Shown: positions 1 to 9,212 of the stretch, in pieces
How positions within the stretch are numbered: the first letter of the stretch is position 1
Layout of the letters: every line of letters starts with the position of its first letter
Assembly (NCBI GenBank): GCA_964596345.1
Contig: CAZQSZ010000003.1
Location: forward strand, 1 to 64,000
Direction of reading: 5' to 3'
From: CADEDV01 sp964596345
Lineage (GTDB): Bacteria > Bacteroidota > Bacteroidia > Chitinophagales > Chitinophagaceae
Length of the DNA stretch: 64,000 nt
The notes under the pieces: generated by a model
Database searches by the model: none
The model's input: only the letters and a program-made list of their open reading frames with translations
What the model was told of the DNA's origin: nothing
Made by a program: the position numbers and the translations under genes

Positions 1-53
1 AGAGCACGACCTTGCCAAGGTCGGGGTGGCCGGTTCGAGCCCGGTCTTCCGCT
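1..53 (+). tRNA. tRNA-Gly (GCC), 5' end outside window
   Basis: The window opens inside a tRNA. The anticodon stem CGACC/GGTCG encloses the loop TTGCCAA with anticodon GCC. A T-arm (GCCGG-TTCGAGC-CCGGT) follows, then the acceptor strand CTTCCGC, which fits the usual GCGGAAG start of tRNA-Gly. The discriminator is T53 and no CCA is encoded. The acceptor 5' strand and most of the D-arm lie upstream of base 1. Confidence 0.9.
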
Positions 54-115
54 CAGCAAAAGTCCTCTTGCCCCACAGGCGGAGGATTTTTTTTAATAGC
101 ACACTCTCAAAATTT

Positions 116-201
116 GCCCTGGTGGTGAAATTGGTAGACACGCAGGACTTAAAATCCTGTGGCCAGCAATGGCCGTATCGGTTCAACTCCGATCCGGGGC
201 A
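116..201 (+). tRNA. tRNA-Leu (UAA)
   Basis: Complete class II tRNA of 86 nt. Acceptor GCCCTGG (116-122) pairs with CCGGGGC (194-200), with one G-T pair. The anticodon stem CAGGA/TCCTG encloses CTTAAAA, anticodon TAA. A long variable arm (TGGCCAGCAATGGCCG region) and a TCGG-TTCAACT-CCGA T-arm follow. CCA is not encoded. It lies 62 nt after the tRNA-Gly, probably co-transcribed, and both end at the terminator at 209-237. Confidence 0.95.
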
Positions 202-208
202 CAAAAAA

Positions 209-237
209 GGGATCAGTAATTACTGATCCCTTTTTTT
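209..237. terminator. Intrinsic terminator after the tRNA pair
   Basis: A perfect 22-nt inverted repeat (209-230, GGGATCAGTAA / TTACTGATCCC) is followed by seven T (231-237) and preceded by six A (203-208). It can therefore terminate the tRNA transcript and also the minus-strand gene that ends at 236. Confidence 0.85.
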
Positions 238-691
238 ATAGCGTTCTTTTTTCAAAACGCCCCGTTCGCTTCTTTAGCCGGATGCGGAAAACAACTGCCG
301 CTGCAGCAGGTACTGGTTTGCGGTCCTTATTTTCAGTTGCATGATCAGGTAATGCGGTCTGGCTTACCATCAGCGGGGTGAATTTATCAAACATTTTTTG
401 CAGGGCTTCCCGGGCCTCCCCATTTTTCAATTCTTCAAAAAGGCCCCAGGCAATCACACTTTGCCAGTTGGCCATATTTTCCATATGATCTGTTTCAAAA
501 CATACTTCCGGGTTCTTCCGCATCATTTCCAGTTTCAGGCCATCCCGGCTGTGACAGATGATATCCCCGTTGTCATAGATATAGGTAACCGGAACAACAT
601 AGGTAATTCCACCTGCATGACAACCCAGGCGACCAACGAGCTGTGAGTTCAGTAAGCTGTCAATCTGCTTATCATTTAATTCGCCCAGCAT
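236..691 (-). CDS. Pyridoxamine 5'-phosphate oxidase-like flavin-binding protein
   Basis: The 151-residue protein has the split-barrel fold signature of the PNPOx-like / NimA-related family. An N-terminal helix (MLGELNDKQIDSLLNSQ) leads into the strand GRLGCHAGG, then VVPVTYIYDNGDIICHS and the segment GLKLEMMRKNPEVCFETD. These families bind FMN or F420 as homodimers and include small reductases and haem-binding members; the substrate cannot be read from the sequence. The tail after residue 125 is basic and low in complexity, and its last codons run into the tRNA terminator. It stands alone, minus strand, opposite the tRNA genes. Family membership is fairly sure, function is not. Confidence 0.8.
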   Translation of the reverse strand: MLGELNDKQIDSLLNSQLVGRLGCHAGGITYVVPVTYIYDNGDIICHSRDGLKLEMMRKNPEVCFETDHMENMANWQSVIAWGLFEELKNGEAREALQKMFDKFTPLMVSQTALPDHATENKDRKPVPAAAAVVFRIRLKKRTGRFEKRTL

Positions 692-778
692 AACTTTTAT
701 TTGAAAATAAAGTTAGCTATGGTGCCCTCCTTTCATAATGAGCAAGGTCAGCTTTACAGTTGATTTGGGACGGGGCGT

Positions 779-1633
779 TTACTGATTGTACGTGTAATTG
801 TAATCGATCCTGCCGGTAAGTTCTTTGTCTTTATTAAAAAGGGCTTCTTTGATTTTTAATCCCTTTTCATTGTAAATATACCGCCAGATCAGGTAACCGA
901 GATTGAGGCTTGATGTGGTGGTTATTTTCTGGATAACCCTGTCCTGGTCATCATATTCAAACATCAGGTCAGGCAGCAGTTTTTTTAGCTTGGTATTGTA
1001 GCGAACAATATCGCTCAGCCTGTTTTTTTCATCATAATAATAGTAGAGATAACCGGTTTCCCGTCCTTTCCGGAATGTTCTTTCTTCACCAATATTACCT
1101 TGTTCATCCGTTACAAATCGTATCTCCAGGCTGTCGGCTGTATTGTTACCCGAGCCGGTGATGATCCGCCACATTTTTTCAGGGTTTCCTTTTTCATTGT
1201 ATAACCAGATATGAGCCTCTGCCTGGTTGAAATCATTGGCGGAGTCGCTGACGAAATTCTGCACCTTGATAATCTTTCCTGCAGCATCGTATTCGTAAAC
1301 AGTATTGCTTTTTGCTTCCGTGGAGGAATCACTCATACTGACCAACCTGTTCTGTTCATCAAAACGGCTGTAAATAACAGACCGGTTCAGGTTAATGATG
1401 GAAGTGGCTTTCAGTGCCTTCCCGTTTTCTTTTAGTTCATGAAACTCTGAAAAATCGGTGGCTTTTGTTCCCCGCTGGTCGGAGCCGCTGGCGGCGACTG
1501 TCCTGACCTTATTGGCCAGGTAGGTCTGCATTTGCCGGTTGGTTTCCTGTGTGCCAATAATATCGTTGTAATAATATTGTCCGGAGACTGCAGACGAGAT
1601 AATTAAGGAGATAAGAAGGGAAAAGGTTTTCAT
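779..1633 (-). CDS. Secreted protein with YD/RHS-like repeats
   Basis: The 284-residue protein starts with a clear Sec signal peptide (MKTFSLLISLIISSAVSG). The mature part carries at least five spaced copies of a Y/F-x-Y-D/N-x-x-x-(K/R) pattern: YSRFDEQNRLVS, YEYDAAGKIIKV, YYYDEKNRLSDI, FEYDDQDRVIQK and YIYNEKGLKIKE. This resembles the YD repeats of RHS-type beta-shell proteins and the short MORN/YD-like repeats common in Bacteroidota exported proteins. No toxin or core domain is present and the protein is short, so it is not a full RHS protein. It has its own promoter (1657-1687). Role unknown. Confidence 0.7.
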   Translation of the reverse strand: MKTFSLLISLIISSAVSGQYYYNDIIGTQETNRQMQTYLANKVRTVAASGSDQRGTKATDFSEFHELKENGKALKATSIINLNRSVIYSRFDEQNRLVSMSDSSTEAKSNTVYEYDAAGKIIKVQNFVSDSANDFNQAEAHIWLYNEKGNPEKMWRIITGSGNNTADSLEIRFVTDEQGNIGEERTFRKGRETGYLYYYYDEKNRLSDIVRYNTKLKKLLPDLMFEYDDQDRVIQKITTTSSLNLGYLIWRYIYNEKGLKIKEALFNKDKELTGRIDYNYTYNQ

Positions 1634-1656
1634 GAAATATGATCTTGTTTATGTAT

Positions 1657-1687
1657 CAAAAGTACCTGATTTACCGGTTAACGTAAA
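1657..1687 (-). promoter_or_regulatory. Promoter for the YD-repeat secreted protein
   Basis: On the minus strand, TTTA (1684-1687), a 19-nt spacer, then TACTTTTG (1657-1664). The -7 box matches TAnnTTTG exactly and the -33 box matches TTTG at three of four positions. The predicted start lies about 20 nt upstream of the ATG at 1633. Confidence 0.6.
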
Positions 1688-1737
1688 AGAAAAGACTGGC
1701 GGTATCTTTTTGTACTTATTTTTAAGAAAAATTTTTC

Positions 1738-2814
1738 GTGTCGCATATTCCACAGCGTAAAGAAAAGGACTGCCTGAACTGCGGAACTATCGTACAGGGC
1801 CGCTATTGCCAGGCTTGCGGCCAGGAAAACGTGGTGCCGCATGAGACCTTTGGCCATATGGTCAAACATTTTCTTTACGACATCACACATTTCGACAGTA
1901 AATTCTTTGATTCTATGAAATTCCTGCTGCTGAGGCCGGGGTTTCTGCCTTCTGAATATATTAAAGGGAAAAGGGCCCGTTACCTGAACCCTGTTAAAAA
2001 GTATGTGTTTACTTCGGCGATCTTCTTTCTTATATTTTTTGCATTGACTTCAAAAGACAGAGCGGTAAACTTTGATCTTGATAAACCCTTGACAAAAGAA
2101 GAGCGGCTTGCCTATATCAGCAAAGGAGAAAAAAGAATGGCGGCAAATCCTGGTAATACAAAATGGACAGAAGCATTAGTGATGCTAAAAGACACGGGCA
2201 GGGTACTTGCCGAAAAAGATATGATCCGGTATTGGGATGATTTCAATTATATCAATATCAGCGGCCGGTCGTATGTATCCCAGGAAGAGTATGACTCGGT
2301 GCAGCACTCTTTACCTGCCGCTGAAAAGGACAACTGGTTTCAGCGGTTGGTACAGAAAAAAAATCTTGCATTGCGGAAGAAATACAGAAATGAACCTGGA
2401 AAAGGATTTACCGCTATATCGGATTCCTTTTTGCACCGTCTTCCCTATTTACTCTTTGTATCTCTCCCTTTATTTGCACTGGTACTGAAACTGCTTTATA
2501 TACGTCACAAAAAATACTATTACGCAGACCATGCTATTTTCAGTATCTATCATTACATTTTCACTTTCATTCTTTTTCTTGCTTTGTTCGGGTTGGATAA
2601 ACTGACAGATATACCCGGTCTTGGCTTTCTTGATATTCTTATGGCAATCCTTTTTTTATCAGGAGGTGTGTATCTGTATGTTTCCATGAAAAAGTTCTAT
2701 CAACAGGGCCATGGTAAAACACTCCTGAAATTCCTGTTACTGAATATTTCAGGTATAATCCTGTTAGCAATCTTATTTGCTGCTTTCATCTTATTTTCTG
2801 TATTTGAAATTTAA
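1738..2814 (+). CDS. DUF3667 membrane protein with N-terminal zinc ribbon
   Basis: The 358-residue protein opens with a four-cysteine zinc ribbon (CLNCG...YCQACGQEN, residues 12-30) and the conserved stretch following it, FLYDITHFDSKF. Four or more membrane segments follow: around residues 87-103 (VFTSAIFFLIFFALTS), about 232-252, 262-282 and 292-358. This architecture is the DUF3667 family, widespread in Bacteroidota and of unknown function. The start is GTG at 1738, with the zinc ribbon immediately after, so a later start would delete it. It is four bases upstream of mazG and likely shares its transcript. Confidence 0.8.
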   Translation: MSHIPQRKEKDCLNCGTIVQGRYCQACGQENVVPHETFGHMVKHFLYDITHFDSKFFDSMKFLLLRPGFLPSEYIKGKRARYLNPVKKYVFTSAIFFLIFFALTSKDRAVNFDLDKPLTKEERLAYISKGEKRMAANPGNTKWTEALVMLKDTGRVLAEKDMIRYWDDFNYINISGRSYVSQEEYDSVQHSLPAAEKDNWFQRLVQKKNLALRKKYRNEPGKGFTAISDSFLHRLPYLLFVSLPLFALVLKLLYIRHKKYYYADHAIFSIYHYIFTFILFLALFGLDKLTDIPGLGFLDILMAILFLSGGVYLYVSMKKFYQQGHGKTLLKFLLLNISGIILLAILFAAFILFSVFEI

Positions 2815-2818
2815 TATT

Positions 2819-3595
2819 ATGCAGGCTGATACTTTACAGGCATTTTCACGGCTGATCTCGATCATGGATGATTTACGGGAGAAATGTCCCTGGGATAGAA
2901 AACAAACGGTTCAATCCCTTCGCCAGATGACCATCGAGGAGACCTATGAGCTGGCTGATGCTATTACAGAAGAAGACTGGAAAGGGATCAAAGAGGAATT
3001 AGGTGATCTTTTATTACACATTGTTTTCTATGCAAAAATCGGCAGTGAACAAAAACAGTTTGAACTGGTGGAAGTGATCAATGGCATTGCTGAAAAACTG
3101 GTCAGCCGTCACCCGCATATCTATGGTGATGTAAAGGTAAATGATGAGGAAGACGTGAAAAGGAATTGGGAGCAACTGAAGCTGAAAGAAGGGAAGACCT
3201 CTGTTCTGGGTGGTGTACCTAAATCGTTACCGGCAACTGTAAAAGCCATGCGGTTGCAGGAAAAGGCCAAACAGGTGGGCTTTGAATGGGACAATAAAGA
3301 GCAGGTCTGGGACAAGGTGGAAGAGGAAATGCTGGAACTGAAAGAGGCAATCGGAACGGCAAAGCAGGATAAAATAGAAGAGGAATTTGGCGACCTTGTT
3401 TTTTCGTTGATCAATTATGCACGGTTTTTGCAGGTGGATGCTGAAAATGCACTGGAACGAACCAATAAAAAATTCATCCACCGGTTTACCCGGATGGAGC
3501 AACAAGCCATGAACAACGGGAAGCAATTACATCAAATGAGCCTGCAGGAAATGGATGCCATCTGGAATACCATCAAACAGCAAAGGGAGCAGTGA
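2819..3595 (+). CDS. mazG: Nucleoside triphosphate pyrophosphohydrolase MazG
   Basis: The 258-residue protein hydrolyses (d)NTPs to NMP plus pyrophosphate, a house-cleaning enzyme. It has the two tandem MazG domains of the long form. The first has CPWDRKQT, then EETYELADA and EELGDLLLH (metal-binding E-E-x-x-D pattern). The second has VEEEMLELKEA and EEFGDLVFSLINYAR. A start at 2777 is possible but would overlap the preceding gene by 38 nt and add residues not seen in MazG, so ATG at 2819 is chosen. The stop overlaps the GTG start of the next gene (GTGA at 3592-3595), implying translational coupling with the sensor kinase. Confidence 0.93.
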   Translation: MQADTLQAFSRLISIMDDLREKCPWDRKQTVQSLRQMTIEETYELADAITEEDWKGIKEELGDLLLHIVFYAKIGSEQKQFELVEVINGIAEKLVSRHPHIYGDVKVNDEEDVKRNWEQLKLKEGKTSVLGGVPKSLPATVKAMRLQEKAKQVGFEWDNKEQVWDKVEEEMLELKEAIGTAKQDKIEEEFGDLVFSLINYARFLQVDAENALERTNKKFIHRFTRMEQQAMNNGKQLHQMSLQEMDAIWNTIKQQREQ

Positions 3596-6500
3596 AGCTT
3601 CGACTGAAAAATATCCTCTTTAGTAAATACAGCTGGCTGTTTATAGCGGTTGTATTGTTCGTCCTTTCTTTTTCTTTTAATAAACTCTACACCAACCGGT
3701 CTTTATTAAACAGGGAGGTAAAACTGGCCGAGCAATATATCGCCAGGCAAGAGAAAGATTTTGCAGCTTTCCTGGGTGACACAGCACTGATCGGGAAACT
3801 GGTGAAGGAAAAAGAATCTATTGAGCAGTTTTCGGCATTAGCGTCCAAACCTTATAGTTCATTTCTCTATACTGCTAATGAGTTTGGAAATATCCAGATG
3901 AAATTCTGGAGCGATCAGCAGGCGGTGCCGCCGCCGGAATCTTTTCAAATGCCCGATGGTGAGTTTTTCCGGCAACTGGCAAACGGGTATTATGTGATCA
4001 TCAAAAGAACAATACTATTGCCTTCCTTAGAAACGGGGATTATTGCGTTTGCGATGATCCCGGTACGGTCTGAGTATTTTATTGAGACAGATTACCTCCC
4101 CCGGAAATTTCCATTTTCTGAAACGGCTGAAAAAAGAATATTCATCAGTACGGCTGCAACCGATTTCCCGGTCCGGTCGGGTGAAGGGCAGATGCTATTC
4201 CATGTGGAGAAAAAATATGCGGGTGCTGTTCCTTATAACAGCAGGCTTACTATTTTTTTAAAATTCTTTGCCCTGCTCTCTTTATTCATGTTCCTGTATT
4301 TTTTGGCAGAAAGTATAGCAAACAGGTGGGGGCCCTGGAAGTCTATTGGGCTGCTCTCGGTTGTTATCGTTTCATTAAGGGTACTTTCCTACCAGTATCC
4401 TTCCTGGCTGAACCTGCGGCAATTTGAATTATTTGATCCTGCTATATATGGGTCCAATATTGTGCAACGTTCATTGGGCGATCTGCTGATCAATGCCATC
4501 TTATTCTGCTGGATCGTTTTATTTGCATGGGCCAAGCTCCGTCATATTGATAAACCGGCGGAAAAATTTCCTAAGGCATTGCAATGGGTAAGTGCTGTGG
4601 CGGCTCTTGTTTTATTATTGCTTTCAACGTTTACACTGGCCACAGTTATCCGTAGTATGGTAGCTGATTCCCGGATTTCCTTTGATGTAACCGATTTTTT
4701 CAGCCTTAACCAATATACCATATTTGGATTTGTGGTATTGGCCTGCCTGTCGCTGGCCTATTATTATTTCACCCAATTATTATTCCGGCTCATCTTCCCT
4801 TTATCAGAGGGTTATTCCATCGCAGTTTATTTTGGTATTGCTATTGGCGGATTGATCTATCTCACTTTTAAATCGGGCAACCTGCTGGTATTATTTTATT
4901 TGCCGGTATTGGCCTGGTTGCTGGTTTATACCTGGCTGGTACATAAACAGGGGATGATCTTTAACCGGATGCGGATCAATATAGCCGGCATTTTATTCTG
5001 GATATTTATCTTTTCTGTTTCCATTGCAGCGATCATGCTGACAGAAAATAAGAAAGCAGAATGGGAAAGGAGAAAAAGCTTTGCAGAGAAGCAGGCTGTA
5101 CAAACAGATCCTTCCAGTGAAAGACTGCTGAATATTGCCCTGCAATACCTCGACAGTGATTTTTTAACCGCCAATTTCAACAGGTTCCTTGATTCAATGG
5201 ATAATAAGCGGATACGGGATAGTATCCTGACCGTTAATTACAGTGGTTACCTGAATAAATTTGATACCCGGTTGTATGTCTTCGATAAAGCCGGCAGGGC
5301 TGTTAATAATGATGACCCGATCTCGTTTGATGATCTTTCCACCCTGCTGCAGGTGCAGGCCAAAGAAACAACAACGCCGGATCTCTATTATTATGAAACA
5401 TCTTTTGATAAGTTTATCTATATAACCCGGAAAGAGGTCCTGGATACATCAGGAAATAGGGAAGGATATCTTTTTATTCTCTCGAATCCTAAAAAATTCA
5501 GCAGTGATGCGTTGTTCCCTGAGTTGTTCAAAAAATTCAAGCAGAACGACCTGGAAAATTCGCCGATGTATTCGTATGCAGTATATATCGGGAACAGGCT
5601 GGTGTCACCAGTAAATAAATATCCGTTTGCCACCTGGATCACGGAAGATCAGGTCCCCAACGAAGAATTTACCCGGAAGATAAATGGCGATAATATTGAA
5701 TTATGGTACAGGGCTGGCAGGGATAAAGTAGTGGTGATTGCCCGTAAAAGAGACACGGTCATTGAAACGATCACCCTGTTCTCTTATATATTCTGCTCAT
5801 TTTTGTTCCTGGTATCGGTGGTGCAGTTTATTTCACTGCTACTACGGACGCTTACCAGCCGGCAGAGTCTTAAAAAAGCTTTCCAGTTCAATATCCGTTC
5901 ACAGGTGCACAGTACCTTTATTTTTGTCAGTTTCTTTTCTTTCCTGGTGATCGGGGCTTCCACCATTTCCTTTTTTATCAGCCGGTATGAACGGAGCAAT
6001 AACGATAAGCTTAGCCGCACCATGGGGATTATGGTAGGTGAAATGCAGAAGGAGTTGGCTAACCACAGCACTTTTGATGATGTGTTAAAATTATATGATA
6101 CAGTGTCGGGATTTAACCTCCAGAAATTAGTAAGTGATGTTTCCGAAATACATGGGGTAAGTGTGAATGTATATGATTTGGGAGGAGATTTGTATGTTAC
6201 ATCTGAACCCAATGTATATACAAGAGGCGTATTGAGCAGGAAGATCGACCCGCAGGCTTACTATTATATCAACCGGTTGCGGCAGGTACAGCATTTGCAA
6301 AAAGAGAATATCGGTAATCTTTCTTACCAGAGTATCTATGCTCCGGTACGAAACGAGGATGGGAACGCCTATGCCTATGTCAATATTCCTTATTTCACTT
6401 CGCAACAGGAACTCAAGCAGGAGATATCCAATTTCCTCGTAACCTTAATCAACCTCAATGCATTTATTTTCCTGATTGCAGGATTGATCGCATTATTTAT

Positions 6501-7350
6501 TACCAACAGGATCACCCGGTCGTTCTCACTGATCAGCGAAAAAATGCGGGAAGTCAACCTGGGTAAACTCAACGAAGAGATCAGCTGGAGCAGGGAAGAT
6601 GAAATTGGTGAGTTGGTTAAGGAATACAATAAGATGGTGGGCAAATTGGAGAATAGTGCGGCGGCCCTGGCAAAAAGTGAACGGGAAGGAGCCTGGCGGG
6701 AAATGGCAAGACAGGTGGCACATGAGATAAAAAACCCGCTGACGCCGATGAAACTGAGTATCCAGTACCTGCAAAAATCTATTGATAATAACCAGCCCAA
6801 TGTAAAGGAACTCTCAGCCAATGTGGCGAACACCCTGGTGGAGCAGATTGATCATCTTTCGAAGATAGCGGCCGATTTTTCACAGTTTGCCAATATCGGT
6901 ACTACAAGTGTTACCCGTTTTGATTTACACGATGTCCTGGCTTCTTTAAAAGAGTTATACCAGGCTGATGAGAGAGTTCAGTTTGACTGGAGTCCTGTTA
7001 ATAAACAAGTGATGATCGAAGCAGATAAAACGCAGATGAACCGCTTATTCACCAACCTGTTTGCAAATGCGGTGGAAGCCTGCAATGGCAATAGTGTTTG
7101 TAAAATTGAAGTGAAAGAAGAATTGCAGGAGGGCCGGATCAGGGTGAGTATTAAAGACAACGGGGAAGGGATTGCGGCAGAAATGCAATCCAGGATTTTT
7201 GTTCCCAATTTTACTACGAAATCTTCAGGCACCGGTTTGGGCCTGGCCATGTGTAAAGGAATAGTGGAACAGGCACAGGGCAAAATATGGTTCGAGACAG
7301 AACAGGGAAGAGGAACCACGTTTCATGTGGAGTTGCCGGTGATTGAGTAA
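3592..7350 (+). CDS. Large polytopic sensor histidine kinase, NtrY-like
   Basis: This 1252-residue kinase has an N-terminal membrane helix (about 10-28), an extracytoplasmic region, a multi-helix membrane block (about 215-490) and a second extracytoplasmic region. Further helices lie near 725-750, 770-795 and 945-970, followed by a HAMP linker (EVNLGKLNEEIS). The DHp domain has the phospho-acceptor H1044 in ARQVAHEIKNPLTPMKLS. The ATPase domain has N-box LFTNLFANAVEAC, G1 DNGEGI and G2 GTGLGLAMCKGI. The HEIKNPLTPMKLS H-box is that of NtrY-type kinases. No response regulator is adjacent. The start is GTG within the mazG stop. The signal sensed is unknown. Confidence 0.88.
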   Translation: MKLRLKNILFSKYSWLFIAVVLFVLSFSFNKLYTNRSLLNREVKLAEQYIARQEKDFAAFLGDTALIGKLVKEKESIEQFSALASKPYSSFLYTANEFGNIQMKFWSDQQAVPPPESFQMPDGEFFRQLANGYYVIIKRTILLPSLETGIIAFAMIPVRSEYFIETDYLPRKFPFSETAEKRIFISTAATDFPVRSGEGQMLFHVEKKYAGAVPYNSRLTIFLKFFALLSLFMFLYFLAESIANRWGPWKSIGLLSVVIVSLRVLSYQYPSWLNLRQFELFDPAIYGSNIVQRSLGDLLINAILFCWIVLFAWAKLRHIDKPAEKFPKALQWVSAVAALVLLLLSTFTLATVIRSMVADSRISFDVTDFFSLNQYTIFGFVVLACLSLAYYYFTQLLFRLIFPLSEGYSIAVYFGIAIGGLIYLTFKSGNLLVLFYLPVLAWLLVYTWLVHKQGMIFNRMRINIAGILFWIFIFSVSIAAIMLTENKKAEWERRKSFAEKQAVQTDPSSERLLNIALQYLDSDFLTANFNRFLDSMDNKRIRDSILTVNYSGYLNKFDTRLYVFDKAGRAVNNDDPISFDDLSTLLQVQAKETTTPDLYYYETSFDKFIYITRKEVLDTSGNREGYLFILSNPKKFSSDALFPELFKKFKQNDLENSPMYSYAVYIGNRLVSPVNKYPFATWITEDQVPNEEFTRKINGDNIELWYRAGRDKVVVIARKRDTVIETITLFSYIFCSFLFLVSVVQFISLLLRTLTSRQSLKKAFQFNIRSQVHSTFIFVSFFSFLVIGASTISFFISRYERSNNDKLSRTMGIMVGEMQKELANHSTFDDVLKLYDTVSGFNLQKLVSDVSEIHGVSVNVYDLGGDLYVTSEPNVYTRGVLSRKIDPQAYYYINRLRQVQHLQKENIGNLSYQSIYAPVRNEDGNAYAYVNIPYFTSQQELKQEISNFLVTLINLNAFIFLIAGLIALFITNRITRSFSLISEKMREVNLGKLNEEISWSREDEIGELVKEYNKMVGKLENSAAALAKSEREGAWREMARQVAHEIKNPLTPMKLSIQYLQKSIDNNQPNVKELSANVANTLVEQIDHLSKIAADFSQFANIGTTSVTRFDLHDVLASLKELYQADERVQFDWSPVNKQVMIEADKTQMNRLFTNLFANAVEACNGNSVCKIEVKEELQEGRIRVSIKDNGEGIAAEMQSRIFVPNFTTKSSGTGLGLAMCKGIVEQAQGKIWFETEQGRGTTFHVELPVIE

Positions 7351-7353
7351 TCG

Positions 7354-9033
7354 CTATCTTTTTTTGCCGATCTTATTAATATATTTCTCAAAATTTGTCA
7401 ATGAATAGCTGCTTAAATTCATCTCTTTCGTTAATCCGCCTTTCTGCGCAGCCAGGACTCCATATTTAATATCATCAAATCCTTCCAATGCATGTGCATC
7501 GGGATTAATGGAGATCAGTACCTTCTTTTCCAGGGCATAGGGTATCCATTTCCAGTCAATATCCAGCCGGCGGGGGTGAGCATTCAGTTCAATCACTACA
7601 TTATTCAATGCACAGGCGTCAATGATCTTCTTATGATCCAGCGGGTAACCATTGCGGCTTAATAATAACCGACCCGTCATATGTCCCAGAATGGTGGTGT
7701 AGGGGTTCTCAATAGCTTTCAGCACCCGTAGCATCGCTTTCTCTTCATTCATCTTCAGGTTGCTGTGGACAGAGGCAATCACCAGGTCGAATGTGGCGAG
7801 GATGTCATTGCTGTAATCGAGGCTGCCGTCATTGAGGATATCACATTCAATACTCTTGAATATTCTGAAAGGAGACAGTTTATTATTCAGCTCATCAATA
7901 TAACGATGCTGTTCCCTGATCCGGTCTTCCGTCAGCCCGTTGGCATAGGCGGCAGCCTTGGAGTGATCGGATATCACCAGGTACTCAAATCCTCTTTTGA
8001 TCAGTTCCCTGGCCATTTCTTCGATGGTATTAGCACCGTCGCTCCAGTTGCTGTGGGAGTGGATCAGCCCTTTTACATCTTCAGGCTGCAACAGTACCGG
8101 TAACGCATTCTTTTTTGCCTGTTCAATAATGGCAGCCGATTCCCGGAGAAAGGGCGGGATAAAGGGTATCCCGGCTTTTTCAAAAACGATCTCGTCATTT
8201 TCTGTTTTGGTACCGGAAAAACTGAGTTCAGGGAATGTTTTGTCAAATGCCTCCAGGAATTCGGGGCTACCGGTGGTACGGAATAATTGCTCCGCCCTGT
8301 TACTGCCTCCATGATACAAGCGGAGTTTCAGACCATTCTTCAGTTTATACAGGATACTGCTATCATTTTCTTCCAGCAATTCGGGCGGCTGCGCCGTCTG
8401 GAATTTTGGTTTGATCATATCCAGCGGTTCCAGGACAACAAACTCCAATTCTTCAATCGTTAATTCATGACGGCGATAAGCACCGGTGGCTCTTACTTTA
8501 TCCGGGGTGAATATTTTTTTCAAATAAGCTTCCACCTGTGGGAATACTTCTTCCAACTCAGCAAACAGGAAATGTCCCTGGTTCTGCAAATAAAATTCAA
8601 TAGCTTCAATAACGTTCTGCTGTGTTTTTTCTCCAAATCCTTTGAACAGGGTCAACCGGTTTTCATTACAGGCATATAATAGCTCACCAATGGATTCAAT
8701 ACCCATCTCTTTCCAGATCGTATGTATTTTTTTAGGACCAATGCCTTTGATGTTGAGCATCTCGATCACGCCGGGAGGGGTGGAAGAAATATATGCTGTA
8801 AGTACCTGCAAACTGCCCGAATCGAGCAATTCGACCACTTTTTTGCCGACACTTTCCCCAATTCCTTTAATTCCGAACAATTTTTCTCTTGGTGTTTCGG
8901 CCAGGCTGACGGGCATTTTTTCAATGTTATAAGCCGCAATGGAGTATGTTTTTGTCTTAAAAGAATTTTCACCATGAATATCCATGAGCTTGGCAAGCAG
9001 GGAGAAGTTATCGGCAATAGCAGCATTATCCAT
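7354..9033 (-). CDS. PolX-family protein: HhH, degenerate polymerase core, intact PHP
   Basis: The 559-residue length and domain order match bacterial PolX. An N-terminal pol-beta-like 8-kDa region has helix-hairpin-helix motifs (GIKGIGESVGKK at 54-65, IKGIGPKKI at 95-103). A nucleotidyltransferase core lies at about 150-315 and a C-terminal PHP phosphoesterase at about 320-559. PHP metal ligands are all visible: H325/H327, D332, D356-H357, E396/D398, H423, H451, D512/H514. The polymerase signature GSxRR..xxDxD instead reads GAYRRHELTIEELEF, with E195 and E197 at the two catalytic Asp positions. The third Asp (in V-D-x-R) is replaced by K237 in LKLRLY. By family knowledge the PHP part gives 3'-5' exonuclease or AP-endonuclease activity; loss of polymerase activity is inference. 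Confidence 0.88.
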   Translation of the reverse strand: MDNAAIADNFSLLAKLMDIHGENSFKTKTYSIAAYNIEKMPVSLAETPREKLFGIKGIGESVGKKVVELLDSGSLQVLTAYISSTPPGVIEMLNIKGIGPKKIHTIWKEMGIESIGELLYACNENRLTLFKGFGEKTQQNVIEAIEFYLQNQGHFLFAELEEVFPQVEAYLKKIFTPDKVRATGAYRRHELTIEELEFVVLEPLDMIKPKFQTAQPPELLEENDSSILYKLKNGLKLRLYHGGSNRAEQLFRTTGSPEFLEAFDKTFPELSFSGTKTENDEIVFEKAGIPFIPPFLRESAAIIEQAKKNALPVLLQPEDVKGLIHSHSNWSDGANTIEEMARELIKRGFEYLVISDHSKAAAYANGLTEDRIREQHRYIDELNNKLSPFRIFKSIECDILNDGSLDYSNDILATFDLVIASVHSNLKMNEEKAMLRVLKAIENPYTTILGHMTGRLLLSRNGYPLDHKKIIDACALNNVVIELNAHPRRLDIDWKWIPYALEKKVLISINPDAHALEGFDDIKYGVLAAQKGGLTKEMNLSSYSLTNFEKYINKIGKKR

Positions 9034-9153
9034 AGCTGCAATTTAAATAAATGATCAGTCAATAAGAACAGGTGTCCCGGATACTCTTTCTTGATTAGCG
9101 GCGGAAACCCTTGCCTGTAGCGGGTTACAGGGATATATTTTTTGAGAGGGGAT

Positions 9154-9186
9154 AAAATAAAAAAAGTCCCGGTTCAACCGGGACTT
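9154..9186 (-). terminator. Terminator of the histone-H1-like gene
   Basis: A 10-bp stem AAGTCCCGGT/ACCGGGACTT (9164-9173 / 9177-9186) with a 3-nt loop is followed on the minus strand by a run of seven T and an AT-rich tail. It lies 27 nt beyond the stop of the small gene at 9213. Confidence 0.85.
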
Positions 9187-9212
9187 CTGTTATAAGTTGT
9201 TTTACACTTAAC

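Noticed and set aside
3121..3414. Antisense Ser/Phe-rich frames over mazG and many other genes
   Set aside because: These are mirror frames of real genes with strongly biased composition and no start or promoter context.
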